Positions 52,073 to 63,733 of a stretch of 64,000 nt of DNA are shown in pieces; the first letter of the stretch is position 1, and every line of letters begins with the position of its first letter. This DNA comes from Nematostella vectensis (lineage: Eukaryota; Cnidaria; Anthozoa; Actiniaria; Edwardsiidae): assembly GCF_932526225.1 (NCBI RefSeq), contig NC_064034.1:5814001-5878000 (forward strand), written 5' to 3'. Under the pieces are notes generated by a model that was given only the letters and a program-made list of their open reading frames with translations, searched no databases and was not told the origin of the DNA. The position numbers and the translations under genes were made by a program.

Positions 52073-52500
52073 AGAAAGGGAAGTGATAATATTCTAAAGG
52101 GGCGAATGAAAAAAAAAAAAAAAAAAAACGCCTGTGCTCTTATTCGATTTTTCATGTCCCCGTAGGGGGGCTTATTCAGAGCAAGAGGTGCTTGTCTTCA
52201 GTGGGAGACGCTTATTTTAAAATCCGTTTTATTTCTAGGGAAAAATACTTTTTTTACAACGTGCAACGAAGGTCTTATTAACAAAACAAGCTTTCAATGG
52301 TTAAATGTTGTGGCGTGTAGTACTGTCAGGTTTATTTTCACTTTACTTCTAACGTACTATAGGCTCAATTCGATCGCAAAATCAGTCCTCTCGTGTTTGG
52401 AGTGCCACAGGCAACACGTTTTGCGAGGAGCATTCATATTTTCCCTCTTAGATTAGACGAGGGCGTATTCGGAGGAGGCCCTAATTTGTGCAATTGTATA
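52073..52500. other. Spacer between the two transposons
   Basis: About 430 bp with a poly-A run near 52,110-52,128 and no recognisable gene. Confidence 0.5.
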
Positions 52501-52502
52501 TA

Positions 52503-52960
52503 CACCTTTTGCTGTTCATTACCAGGAAATGTACATTCATTTGCGGCAATATACGATCAATAACGCGAATATACATTCATTTTCGTCATAAAGCACTCAT
52601 TTGCGTGAACACAAATTTCATTAGCGATATTTACATCGCCTGTAACATTCAATCGCAAAAATCGACAGTCATTCGCGCCTTTCGTCATTCAAAGGCGAAA
52701 AATATACTTTCATCTGCGTTTTCATTCGACCATTAACAAAAAAAAGATAAACAATTAGGCGAATTGACAGTCATCTGCGTGCAACACATATTTATTAACA
52801 TCTTTATAACAAAGAGTGAAATTCAATAGCATTTATAGACAGTCATTCACGCGAATATGATATACATTACTGGGTTTATACAAGCATTTGCGCGTTCTTT
52901 ACATTCAATAACGAAAAATATATTTTCAATAACGGTGAGTCATGTTAAAGTTCTACATAG
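52503..52960. repeat. Left long terminal inverted repeat
   Basis: Contains many ATTCA(T)TNGCG motifs such as ACATTCATTTGCGGCAATA and ATACATTCATTTTCGTC. Matches the inverse of 54,285-54,664. Confidence 0.8.
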
Positions 52961-52981
52961 AGCATTTCGCTGCACTTTGCA

Positions 52982-54067
52982 TTAGCCCTCGATCACCTCT
53001 CCATTCAGACATCGTGGTAAATATGTTTGCATGAATCGGTACCACTGAGCGCATTTAGCAGGGGTTATAGTACCAGTATTGCGCTGCAAAGCTTGCAAAA
53101 GCAAACGCGTACGGAAAACTCCCAATGCAAGGCCTTGGTCTCTAGCCGCAACCCTATCTCCCATCTGGGCTTGTACTTCTGGCCTTGAGATGTCAGCTTT
53201 TATAGCCGCTTTAAGAGAGCTTATTGCCTGCTCCACAATGTTCAAAAAGGGGCTGTAGGGTGGTAGCATTTTCAGCTCTGTATTTGGCCCGAGTATGGCA
53301 GGGTTGCGATGTGGTGGCGCTCCATCGTAAATAAATATCACCATCTCGTCCGGGTCGAGGTTAAGTATAGCCTGCGTAAGAAAGTCGCTGAACCGCTGTG
53401 CGTTCATGCCACCAATAATTGCCGAGTGGAATACAAGACCATTGATTGGTGATATTGCCATTGTTACGGTAATGTTCCTCCCACGCTGCCCGCAGACCTG
53501 TCTATAGGCTCGCTCTCCTTGTCTCGCCCTCCCGTGACTTCTTGCGGTCCAGATATTGTAGCCGCATTCATCTACAAAGACCGAATGATGCACAACACCA
53601 CGGTTCATGAACCAGTTGCCGTAGTCTACTCTCTTCTGTAGAACGTCAGGTCTGTTCCTTTCCGCTGGGAGGGGCCTTGCCAGCTTTACACGGAACAACA
53701 TGCCATCTAGCGTTCTCGCTACCGTGCGGTCGTGAATCCTTGGTTTCAAAGGCAGTCGCCTTCTTAGTTCTTGATTGATACGGCTGAGAGTAAGAAGGCA
53801 GTTGTCGTTAATGACATCGTTTAGGCAGTCTCTCATCTCGTCATCTACTCTTACGTTATTTCTTCCACCTCGTGGTCTTTCTTCAATTCTCCCTTCTCGT
53901 ATGTATCTAGCAACGATACCACGGGCTGTGGAAGGGTTGACCCCCAATGTGTCCGCCGCCAGGATATAATCTTCCTCTTCATCTTCGAATGATCGTATAA
54001 TTCGCTCGCGGTGCTCAAAGGGGATTCTATTTCTTGGAGGCATTGCAACGGTACTGAACAATGGCAC
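52982..54067 (-). CDS. DDE transposase (IS630-Tc1-mariner type), intact
   Basis: 361 aa. An N-terminal helix-turn-helix region (about 15-65, LAADTLGVNPSTARGIVARY) and a second DNA-binding region (about 75-130) precede the DDE_3-type catalytic domain: D166 in SVFVDECGYNIW, D248 in FIYDGAPPHRN, E279 in PPYSPFLNIVEQAISSLK. Only 30 residues separate D248 from E279, fewer than the 34 or more usual in Tc1/mariner families. A second possible start is the Met at residue 9. The frame is uninterrupted inside well-preserved inverted repeats, so the element may be young and perhaps active. Confidence 0.9.
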   Translation of the reverse strand: MPLFSTVAMPPRNRIPFEHRERIIRSFEDEEEDYILAADTLGVNPSTARGIVARYIREGRIEERPRGGRNNVRVDDEMRDCLNDVINDNCLLTLSRINQELRRRLPLKPRIHDRTVARTLDGMLFRVKLARPLPAERNRPDVLQKRVDYGNWFMNRGVVHHSVFVDECGYNIWTARSHGRARQGERAYRQVCGQRGRNITVTMAISPINGLVFHSAIIGGMNAQRFSDFLTQAILNLDPDEMVIFIYDGAPPHRNPAILGPNTELKMLPPYSPFLNIVEQAISSLKAAIKADISRPEVQAQMGDRVAARDQGLALGVFRTRLLLQALQRNTGTITPAKCAQWYRFMQTYLPRCLNGEVIEG

Positions 54068-54284
54068 GAACTGTACAGTATCGCCGAACAGAAAAATCTG
54101 TACAATGTTGTCTACATTTATACCGTTATTTGTTTGGAAAGGGTTGCATAACCTTTTGTCAGAATGCGAAAGCTTATAAAATATCTAGTTTGGTAAAAGA
54201 AAAAACACTCAAATTATCTATTGTTTTATTGAAAAAAGATTTTTGGTTAATGAATGCAAAGAAGGTCTAAATGTTTGTATAATC

Positions 54285-54664
54285 GCACTAATTAATGTCA
54301 TGTCCGTATAAATGGTTGTCTATAAATTCAATTGAATTCACTCTTTTTGTTAAAGATGTCAATAAACACTAATAAACATAAGTTAAATCCATATGACTGT
54401 CAATTCGCACATTTGTCTATAGATTTTTTGTTAATGATCGAATAAACACGCAGATTAAAGTACATTTTTCGCCTTTGAATGACGAAAGGCGCGAATGACT
54501 GTCGATCTTTGCGATTGAATGTTACTGGCGATGTAAATATCGCTAATGAAATTTGTGTTCACGCAAATGAGCGCTTTATGACGAAAATGAATGTATATTC
54601 GCGTTATTGATCGTAAATTGCCGCAATTGAATGTAGATTTCCTGGTAATGAACAGCAAAAGGTG
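54285..54664. repeat. Right long terminal inverted repeat
   Basis: Inverse of 52,503-52,960. Landmarks are GCGATTGAATGTTACTGGCG, GTTCACGCAAATGAGC and ending CAGCAAAAGGTG. Confidence 0.8.
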
Positions 54665-54666
54665 TA

Positions 54667-54979
54667 TTTACGCCTTCGTGATTGTTCCTGAACGACGCCA
54701 CACCTGATAGATAAATCGATGGTCACCTGAGTTACTTAGACAAACACACAATTAAGCAAAATATCAATTTTATTTCATTTTACAAATAGTGTTTTTGAAT
54801 AACAGTTATAAAATGCAGCATAAATATCTCAATCAAACAAAGTTTGATTATTTTCTTCCTTTTCGCTCGTGTCCCATCATTGTCTTCTGGTAATAAAGCA
54901 GGGATTACCGATGGCCCCATTGACTACTTCTGTTAATCGTTTCCATCAGTTGTCAAGCCGGCATCTCTATTGTAGTGCC
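54667..54979 (-). terminator. EDEM1 3' UTR region
   Basis: AT-rich sequence downstream (minus strand) of the EDEM1 stop. TTTATT on the + strand near 54,769 is AATAAA on the coding strand and is a candidate poly(A) signal. It abuts the DNA transposon. Confidence 0.45.
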
Positions 54980-57900
54980 TCAGTCATAGAGTCCTACTTC
55001 CCGTTCTAGCTGCAACATATACTTCACGTCGAGAGGAAGTGGCCGGTCATAGTCGTCAATACTTTCACACTGCAAATAAAAAAGCTAAGTAAATAAAAAA
55101 GTTTAGTATAGCCAAGGTCATAAGTCGTGCGAAGCTATATTAACCCTTAACGTACCCCACAGGTGTCATTTCGTTGCTTGGTAACGCGGCTTATGAGTTG
55201 ACTTTTAGGGCGCGGTCGAAGTCGTCGGACAGGGCTGACATCCCAGGGTCGTTTCCTAAATCTGGTGTCCAGGCGAAAGAGGTGACCCTCAGTACTAAAT
55301 ATGTAGTTGGAAGCGTCCTGGTTGACGTGGTTTTCGTGATCGAAAAGCTATGAATAGCAAAGACAAACTATTAGAAAGTTGATATTTGGGAAGCATTGGT
55401 AACGATGTGATAAGAGTGCATACCAAACGGATATGCCCTCGGTAGCATAACCATGAAGGCCTTCTCCACCGTTTCAGTAACGGTTTGAGATCAGCTCAAG
55501 GCAGAACTAAATTGATCGCCCAGATCTAACGCCTGGAAAGCCGGTAATTTTCAAGACAACATGGGACAGTTTACTCACCAGGTACAGGTACTTGCACGTC
55601 TCACTCAAAAAGAAGCTTTCCATCCGATCCTCCTGGGATTTATCCAGCACATTGTGTATTGTGGCGTAGCCGCACCTGACATAAGCAATCATATATAGTG
55701 AAGAAATGGTCAAAATGGTCATGTAACAAGCGCTGATACTAGTGTCGGCTTACACATCTTTGCATTAGAGGTGTAATTTTTTAAGTTGATTTGTGCAACT
55801 TTCGCCGCAGGGCAATGTGCCGAACCTTAAAACTTGTTATCCCTTAACCAAATTGGCTAAGGGATTCCCTACTTAAAAGTGGAATTTATTGTTGGCCTCT
55901 CCCAAAACAATGCTGATGAAAGGCTCGAAACTTTTTACCAACATTACAATTACAAAAAGGGTATCTTTCAATAGAAATTTGCTTACTCTGCTCTCGCGTG
56001 CGTCTCAAGGTCCCTCAGCATTTCTCGACCGACGTGAAGATAGAACGGGTGATGGGTTGCCTGGAAAAATTAACATAATTCAAGTTATATAGCTTGTGCC
56101 AAGGATGTCAATCAACCACTCCTTTGTTACTGTTTATATCTGAAAATACAACAGTTTATTTTAAATCTACAAATGAAGTCTGATACGTTTTTGGCGATAT
56201 TATTTTTAAACTATCTAGGTTACTCGCTTGAATTAGCCGATGGAAATGGATGCTTTGTGTGATTTGACACATTGAGCATATGGCGGCGTGATGGCCTTCT
56301 TTAACGATCATTATTTATCAATGCATGAAAAAGAGAATAAGGCCAAGGAAAAAAAAGAAGATAATGATTATGTTGAGGGTGAGGGAAGATAAAACCAACG
56401 ACCCTAAGATGGTAATAATACTGCAGAGATGACAATTTTGGTGACTTTTTAGGATAAAAGAAAATGAGGCTGTTTATTGCTTAAACAGAGGAAGTGCTTG
56501 TAAAATATCAAACTTCGCCAAACCTGATAGAGCACATATGTCGACTCGGCCAGTTCGGGTCGCAACGGATAGAAATATACATCAGGCTGCTTCAGGTGCC
56601 AGTTAAAGCGCTCTGGAAGAGCCTGGTACTTCCTCCATATATGGTAAAATAGCGCATGCGTGCAAATGGCTTCGCTAATGTCGCCTTTCAGTACCTGTTG
56701 TAAAAAAACAAGGAAACAAGTTGGTTACTCATTTCCCTAGCATGCCCGCAACCATAATTTATGAATGGCAAAATAGATATCGTCATATTTGAAATAGGAG
56801 ATGGGTCTTCAGCGGAAGTAAACGAGCAGGCATTATCTCATCCCCTCGCTCGCGTTAAACGCATCGCCCTTGCTCTCCTAAGATGGCTAAGTATTAAAAA
56901 GTTTATTTTTGCCGAAAAACCAAAGCACCTGAATAAACTCCTCGGAAAAGCCTGGTGAGCAAACGCTAAGATACACTCTATCACACAGAAGGATGGTTAA
57001 TTACTATTTACCTGGACCGCTGCAAATGACGCGTGTAGCGAGTCCACCCAAGCGTTCTCAATTTTCGCGGTGTTCATATTAACGTTGACATACACAGGTG
57101 TTTCTCCAGAACCCTCCAGGCATTTTAATCGGCTGGTGAAAAACATAAAATGCACAATATCTTTGTCAGATAACCTTGTACTTGCATAATCCCTTTGGTT
57201 CCTCTGAAGTGGTACCTCTGCTACGTACTGCTATGTACTGCATCCAATAACAGATACTCACCCTTTCCTAAGATGTAAATGAAGTTGCTTGTAGATGTCA
57301 TTAAACCGCTTTAAGTCTTCAACTTCCCCAAATAGAATATAGCCCTAAAACAAACTGGATTTTAGCTATATGGCAACGTTTCATGGCAAGCCAGCACATG
57401 GCTAGTACAGTGGGCGGGTACCTCTCATCTGCCCTCTTTGGAATCCTATCAAGTCCTAGGTTCACCGGAAGTGTAGTTTATAGTGTGATGGGCTCTACCG
57501 TAGCTATCAACGTTTATGCCAATAAACATGGTTGATTTAAAAATTTGAATGCTCTCCCCCTTGCTGTTTGGTTAGTAAAGTTGATCTAGTAAAAAATGCA
57601 ATGAGGTGTTGTAAGTGGTTGGTAGCACTTGGTAATAGGCAAAGTAGTATGATTATAGATTTGTAAAGAGCGCTAAAAAAGATATAACAGACGTTTAGAG
57701 GCTAATGCCTCTTCATCAATGTCTAGTGGCAGCTGAAAAATTGAGCGTTTTGTTTTGTTTAACTGCGCGCGCTTCCTCTTCAATGTGGGCTGTGGTGTTC
57801 CAGGGTCCAGATTTAATCACATATACAAGCACATCTGCGACTATGTGTCCGTGTGATAGAAAGTGCTGGGCAACAGGAAGCTCGTTTCCAGAGGAGCCTG

Positions 57901-60900
57901 TTCTTCTGTTGGCGGTGTACTCTGAACCTTTCAGTTTCTTCGATGTCGAGCTTACCCCATACTCGACAGGTGATCAAAGTTGCCAATCATTCTTACAGTA
58001 CCTTAAGCAAATACTCATAAAATGAATCTAGACCAGCGCCTAAGCCGCTCATTTTGCCAATCCATTCTTTTGTCCTCACATCTATAACATTTCCTTAAAG
58101 AGAAATAAACATTAACCACAATAGTCCTAGTTACAACTTAGCAAAAATTGTAGAATCCTTCTCTTCAATGTTTTCCCAATTAAACAAAAAAATAGTTACC
58201 AAAGAGTCCAGTAGATGCAGACCTTTGGGCCCATAACATGTTAACTGCTTTTCTTGCAAGGTTTTCAAAGGATGGGTCCCCTAGAAGCCTGCTGAGGACC
58301 CCAAATTCGAGAAGAAGAGAGCCAGCTCCCGCTAAACATGTATCTGATCTGTCTCTTAATGCTTCCCCTGAAGTTAGATTAACCTAAAAAAAGGTTAAGC
58401 ACATCAGGGTTTTTGGTGAGCAGAGGTGAGTATTACTTAAAGTAAGATCCTTTATGTGGGGATGAAAGGCCATTTCTGTTTTCATTGTTTTTGTTGTTGT
58501 TGTTGTTTCTTTTGCATCAGAGGCACTGTATGAATCCCATACAAGATATTGTCTATAGTTATGGATGGACATCAGGGCATCAGGTCTTGAAAGCAAACTT
58601 ACTAAGCAATTATGCAAATTTATAAACAGTACACCTCTGCACTTACTCTAGGATATGGGATGCCAGTAGGAGATTTATTAAACGCATCAACAAGCCTATT
58701 GGCAAGGTCATGTGCTAAGGTCAACAGTTCATCATCATAATCATCTGGACTCATGTCCCCAAATGGCTGTAAAGGATCCTTTATTATCATATGAGCAGAC
58801 AATAATGAGCCAAGCACTCTATAAAACAAACAGAAAATAGGTGTTCTAATATAACTTTACCATTTAATAGAGTCAGGGTCTGCCAATTTAAACTATGTAG
58901 GCAAGAGCAACTTCACACACAAATTGTGATAAAGGTTAATAGCATGTAGCATCAAAACAAAATGCTTTACGAAGGACTAAGAGAAATCACCTTCAGGTGA
59001 CATTCAGGTATGTAGTAGTTGGTTGTGGTTAGGAGGGAAGATGGGGTCTGGAGAGAGCTTTTCAAATCTATAAGTTATTATTTACAAACGACAAATTTAA
59101 CCATTAATATTAACTAGAAGAAATAAGATGTCAGTTGGAAACAGCATACAGTGTTTACCTTATATTAGCTTCGAAGACTTGAACTGTACTCTTTCTATCA
59201 AAATGCACATTATCTATAACACGCTGAACAGCTAATTTGAATTCAGTACTATTTCCCATGACCTGCAAAGATGGTAAGTTGAAAACATTATCCTCAAAAT
59301 TTTGAGTATCATACTTTTTAGCAATGCTCAGAAAACACACACTAACGAATTATGCTCAAAAAAGGTATTTATGCTGAACCAGGGGCTCATAAGTAGGGGC
59401 AATCATCTGTATCATATAAGTGTCACGGCGTTTCCCAGGATCAAGATATTTCTAGACGCGCATGCATGAACGGGCCAATAAGCTAAGGAAGAATATTTCT
59501 TTACCCATATTCCATTGGTTTTGTTTGTTTACCAAAAGAATTGCAAGCTAGAATTCAAAGTCGTAGGTAGGGTTGGATTCATATTAAAGAAGAGAGCAAA
59601 AATAGTCGAAGTACCAAATAAAGAACCTAGCTTGACTGCGCGTGCAGTTGAGCTCAGCCAAAACGTCAACACAAAGGTTGAATCTGATTGGCTCATCTGT
59701 GCGTCTAAAAAAAGCCTGATCCTAGGAAACACTGTGACACCTATATAATACCAGAATGTGGGGAAGTTGATTGCCCCTACTTATGAGTGAGCTCAACATA
59801 TTTTTTTCAGACTTTCACATGCCTTTTTAACACTTTACTGACTGTAAATATTTGTTGGTATTTATTGCTATAGTTTCGCCAGCCTTTTTAAGTTTTTGTT
59901 ATCTATCACTTTCCTATTTTACATTTAAGCTAAAAAAGGTGAAATGCATTATCTCTTTACACATTGCCAGTTTTACTGTGTTTGTAAAGGTCCTGAAACT
60001 AATAAATCAAAGAGCTTCAATGGAGACTTGTAGAGGGATCTTATTATAATGCTGCTTTGAGAATTGATAAGACTTTCTTGGATGATGCCTATGAGGGCTT
60101 CATCAATTAGATGATCTTAGCACCTCGCATAAATCAACAACAAGGGTTTCAAGCTTTCGGCCAAGGCTTTTACCATAAAACTGTTTCAAATAGAATAATC
60201 AAAAAAGACTTTACTTATAATTTATGCATGCAATGTATTGTTTCCAATAAGATGTATTGTATCAATTGGAAAGAATATATTAATAAAAATCTAACCAGAA
60301 AGCCCTCAGATGACGTCAGTGTTCTTTTACATATTCCTCAAGATATGTGTATATGGCATTATATACTCTATGCTTAATTATATGCTCTGAAAATAGCACC
60401 CATTTGAAACATTTTTCTGCACCCCATATATCCTTATTGCTCGAATATTTAGAAACTAATAACACATCTCTCTTTGTAAACAATGTTAAAATCGCTACTT
60501 ACAGCTAGGGTTCCGAGGGCTTCCACCAGCGTCAATGAGTAATCCCCCAGGACATCATTGATGTTAATATTAGTTCTAAAAAATTAAACAAATTAGCTCA
60601 AACATAAACTCGATGCCAATGGATAGTAATTAGGAAAGAATTATCTAGCAATTTTCCACTCAAATCGAAATCACTGTTCGTTGTACCCCATTGAGCTATA
60701 ATATGACATTTATATGACACATACGGATTTTTACGATCTGGTCCTCTGCCGGTACAATGTATTGGATCCAGTTCATCATGAGGAAAGGCATATCGCATGT
60801 AGCTCTCGTATCCGAAGTAGAACATACGTCTTGCATCTTCTCTTGATTTCAGCCTTTCGGATTCACTAAAATACTGATATTTACTATCAAAATCACTACG

Positions 60901-61179
60901 ATTGCTTTGACAACTGTGAGCTGTAATTATTAATCCTAGAAAGACAAGGGAAAGCCCTAAAGTATATGGCCATTCGGGTCCCCATGTCCCCATGAGTCGT
61001 CCTTGATCTTCCACCATAAGATGTTGTTTACTTCGCGTCTGATCGATAGTTCTTTTTTGATACAACCAATCAAGATAGAAAACGTCATCAGTAATTACAC
61101 AGGAGACCCACACACTCTTTGAAGTTAACAAAACAACAGGAAGCCCAAGTTTTCTGTCCGGAATTAAGGCCAAGTACAT
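54980..61179 (-). CDS. EDEM1: ER degradation-enhancing alpha-mannosidase-like protein 1 (EDEM1), complete 13-exon gene
   Basis: A GH47-family protein that selects and trims misfolded N-glycoproteins in the ER lumen for ER-associated degradation. Minus-strand exons in order: 61179-60725, 60575-60503, 59262-59159, 58818-58647, 58383-58200, 58093-58002, 57344-57262, 57132-57012, 56694-56524, 56060-55987, 55675-55579, 55347-55156, 55069-54980. The total is 1,908 nt (635 aa) with all phases consistent. A hydrophobic segment at about 70-88 ([17 protein letters not shown]) is a signal peptide or anchor. GH47 landmarks are [88 protein letters not shown] and [20 protein letters not shown]. The C-terminal tail ([11 protein letters not shown]...) fits EDEM1 better than EDEM2 or EDEM3. 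Met55 or Met63 are more natural starts for a secretory N-terminus. Confidence 0.94.
57690..57975 (-). pseudogene. Possible GIY-YIG/retroelement fragment in an EDEM1 intron
   Basis: On the minus strand one frame reads [20 protein letters not shown] followed by a short stretch to [18 protein letters not shown] and a stop. The pattern PVAQHF-x3-GH resembles the end of GIY-YIG nuclease-like domains found in Penelope-like and related retroelements. No reverse transcriptase is visible. It lies wholly inside an intron. The antisense + strand ORF over the same place is a shadow. Confidence 0.4.
59385..59790. mobile_element. MITE in EDEM1 intron 2
   Basis: Inverted ends CTCATAAGTAGGGGCAATCA (from 59,386) and TGATTGCCCCTACTTATGAG (to 59,787) bound a ~400-bp non-coding element. 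No unambiguous target duplication was seen. Confidence 0.7.
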
Positions 61180-61693
61180 AAAGAGACATGTTTATCGTCC
61201 ATCCCGCTGTTCGCATCCTTTTTCAAGGGCGCATCATGCTGTTTTTATTTTTATTGTTTGTTCCTCAGAAGTTCAAATTTCGTGCGTTAGCGGTGCCTGG
61301 GCACTGAAATCCGGTCTCAAGGCTTTTCTTACGATTTTATTCACCCGTTCGCAAGATCGCGGGGATTTTCTTTGTGAATCGTACAAATTTTAGATATAAA
61401 CCAAAAAGAAAAATTAAATCAAAATAATAAATAAAAAGGGCCGCATGCTCCCTATTTTGATCTTATCAGGACGATAAACATGTTTTTATTTTCAAATCAG
61501 CATATTTATTTCAACGAGATTTGTTCGCTCATACAAACTCTGTACGCTCATACAAACTCTGTAATAAACCTACACTCGCCGTGAGCCTGGGCTACTTGTG
61601 GTTTTGAGGCTTGAAAACAAAGCGCCATAGAAAAAACTTTTGATTTGCATACCGAAATCGAACTCGCTCACGGCCTTCGCGGTAAAGCCGAAA
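61180..61693. promoter_or_regulatory. Shared divergent promoter region, EDEM1 / Tctex1 gene
   Basis: 514 bp separate the first EDEM1 ATG (minus) from the Tctex1-gene ATG (plus), or about 680-700 bp if EDEM1 starts at Met55 or Met63. No TATA box is decisive. The head-to-head spacing fits a bidirectional promoter. The 5' leaders of both genes must lie here. Confidence 0.5.
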
Positions 61694-62799
61694 ATGTCAG
61701 ACACCGAAAGACGACACTCTGCAGTTAAGGCGAAGGGTGGATTTCTATCCTTAGGTCGAGGCTTTGTAGTTCCTGGAAAACCTGGGCCTGGTCAAGAAAG
61801 ATCAAGCCGAAGCCACAGTGTCGTCCAGGAATTTACAGACGAAAACCAAAATTACGGAAAACCGGGCTTGATCGATGGAAGGTGCTGGTAACGGAAAACA
61901 CTTACAAGCTTGGACCCGATAACAAGTTCTCACCGGGTAAGCCAAAACAGACGAGTGTAAACTTAGACCATTTAAAAAAGAATGTAAAGGGTTTATTAGA
62001 AACGATGTACCTAATGACCATATTTTCATAAATTATTATCAAAACGCTTTTATATCCTATAGTTAAGTGTTTTACCAGAAACTAGTGAAGATATGAAAAA
62101 AAAAATATGTAACGAAATGTCCCTGATTTACGCGGGCGTCAGAATCAAAACAGCTTTCCCGCCCATTTCGATTTTTGATTCAGTTTGTTCAAATAATATA
62201 CGCGATGGCTTGAAGATATGAAGTTTATTTTCTCGTTGTAAAAACAATATTTTACTTGTTCGCTGCGCTCACTCGTACAATTGTTTCCACCACTCAAAAA
62301 TATATCTCCGCGCTACCGTGTAATATCCTCTATGTCTTTAGGAGGACATTTTCTCTTCCTTTTAGGGGTCTTTCCTTTTTCTAGTGAGTGGACTTCGTAG
62401 TATCGGCGTATGTGCCTGGTTTTATTACTTTTCCCTTTTTTTTTACTCCATATCATACTAAAAGCCGCATCTTTGTTTTTTTTTTCTTTTGAAGCTAAAG
62501 TGGAAGAGGTAGCACAAAGTGTTTTGCAAAAAGTGCTCGCAGAATCGGTGTACGACCCTAAAACTTGTCGAACACAAGCAATGGAGATCGGAGACGAGAT
62601 TCTCAGTCAAGTCAAGGCACTCGGTTTCGATCGATACAAGATCGTTTGTTTGACAAATATCGGCAAAGTTAACGATCAGACGATACGAATCGGTAGCCGC
62701 TGCTGTTGGGACCAGAACCTAGATAACTACGCTGAGGCTGTTTACACTAATAGTACACTGTTCGCTGTCACCGCTATCTACGGAATCTATCAGGAGTGA
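61694..62799 (+). CDS. Tctex1-domain protein (dynein light chain family)
   Basis: Two exons: 61694-61936 and 62495-62799. Exon 2 encodes the Tctex1 fold: VEEVAQSVLQKVLAESVYDP, ILSQVKALGFDRYKIVCLTN, then IGSRCCWDQNLDNYAEAVY and TLFAVTAIYGIYQE at the C-terminus, typical of Tctex1D proteins that act in dynein complexes and cilia. Exon 1 has a basic, serine-rich N-terminus (MSDTERRHSAVKAKGGF) and ends ENTYKLGPDNKFSP, a conserved lead into the domain. These two parts of exon 1 are in different frames: the first frame stops at TAA 61,890, and the second reads through RWKVLVTENTYKLG. A one-base error or deletion near 61,850-61,880, or a different N-terminus, is implied. Confidence 0.85.
61937..62494 (+). 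other. Intron of the Tctex1-domain gene
   Basis: Donor GTAAGC at 61,937 and an acceptor after a T-rich tract (TTTTTCTTTTGAAG) at 62,494. Nothing else is recognised. Confidence 0.75.
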
Positions 62800-63733
62800 G
62801 ACCTTATTGGTACTCTCGACGACCTGTTTATTTTTTTGTAATTAAAAAAAAATTAACTTCAGCCATATCCTGGAATTTGAAATCCCCCATTCCCCAAAAG
62901 CTCTTTTCTTGGCTTTGTTTGTCCCACCTACGAATTCTGACAAGGGAAGGGGCAACTTTGTGATATGTATATTTGTGGAATAAAAGAAAAAAAGAAGATA
63001 CGGTAAATAAGTGGCTTTTTTTGCCATTTTTCGACATAAACAGTAAAATTCAAATGATTAATATGATAATGTGTTGTAGTTTATTACTGATTATACATAA
63101 AAAATACAATAAAATCAAAAATCAAATTTCCTTCGCATCCTCTACGCTTCACACGTAACACTTTTTTTTATAAATAAGACGTTATATACGTACAAGATAA
63201 AACTGTTTTGGGAGAAGAAAATGTCTAACGAGAAATCTTACTGCATGGTGAACTTTAATATTTATTTTTGTTAGAAATGTGCTTGCAGCAACTTTGCCAG
63301 TGTTTACCGTAATAAGTGTAGTGCAAAAGACTTTTTACAAGACCATATGGATTTTTCGACTTCATCGCTGAAAAAACAACATCTCTTTAACTGAGATTAC
63401 CATCGCAGACATAAAAAACTACCAGTGTGTCATCCGCCGTAAGCCCGAATAATCTGCGCAAAAGTTCACTTAGTACCTACCAATCGGCAGCTTGCTAAGT
63501 ACTATAAGTCAATTACGCGTTGGTGATTTGGTGATATGAGTTCGATGTGTGACGGAAGTGCCTTTGGAATTTAAATTTTCACCATTCACTTAGTAACTAT
63601 AGCAACGGCGGTAAGAACAAAGAGCTAAAAAGTGCACTTGGGCATCTTTACAAAGCCGTGCTAATGTTCAGGCAAAATTAAACATTTGAATATCTTGTTT
63701 CGGATTTCAGGGGAAAAAACTTCGTTAAAAATA
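62800..63733. other. 3' UTR of the Tctex1 gene and spacer to the next gene
   Basis: AATAAA at 62,979-62,984 is a candidate poly(A) signal for the Tctex1-domain gene. A TTTCAG at about 63,705-63,710 just before the next ATG resembles a 3' splice site, suggesting the next gene has an untranslated upstream exon. No other gene was seen. Confidence 0.5.

Larger units (their letters stand above)
52503..54664 (-). mobile_element. Tc1/mariner-superfamily DNA transposon with long inverted repeats
   Basis: Ends CACCTTTTGCTGTTCATTAC and its inverse are flanked by TA (52,501-52,502 and 54,665-54,666), the target site of the IS630-Tc1-mariner superfamily. Inverted similarity extends roughly 400 bp inward on each side and is itself built of repeated ACATTCATTTGCG-like motifs, possible transposase-binding sites. 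The element is about 2.16 kb and encloses one intact transposase ORF on the minus strand. Confidence 0.9.

Noticed and set aside
54980-61179. EDEM2, EDEM3 or Golgi mannosidase I identity
   Set aside because: EDEM3 would carry a protease-associated domain and a longer tail; the short C-terminal region after [11 protein letters not shown] and the overall sequence fit EDEM1 best.
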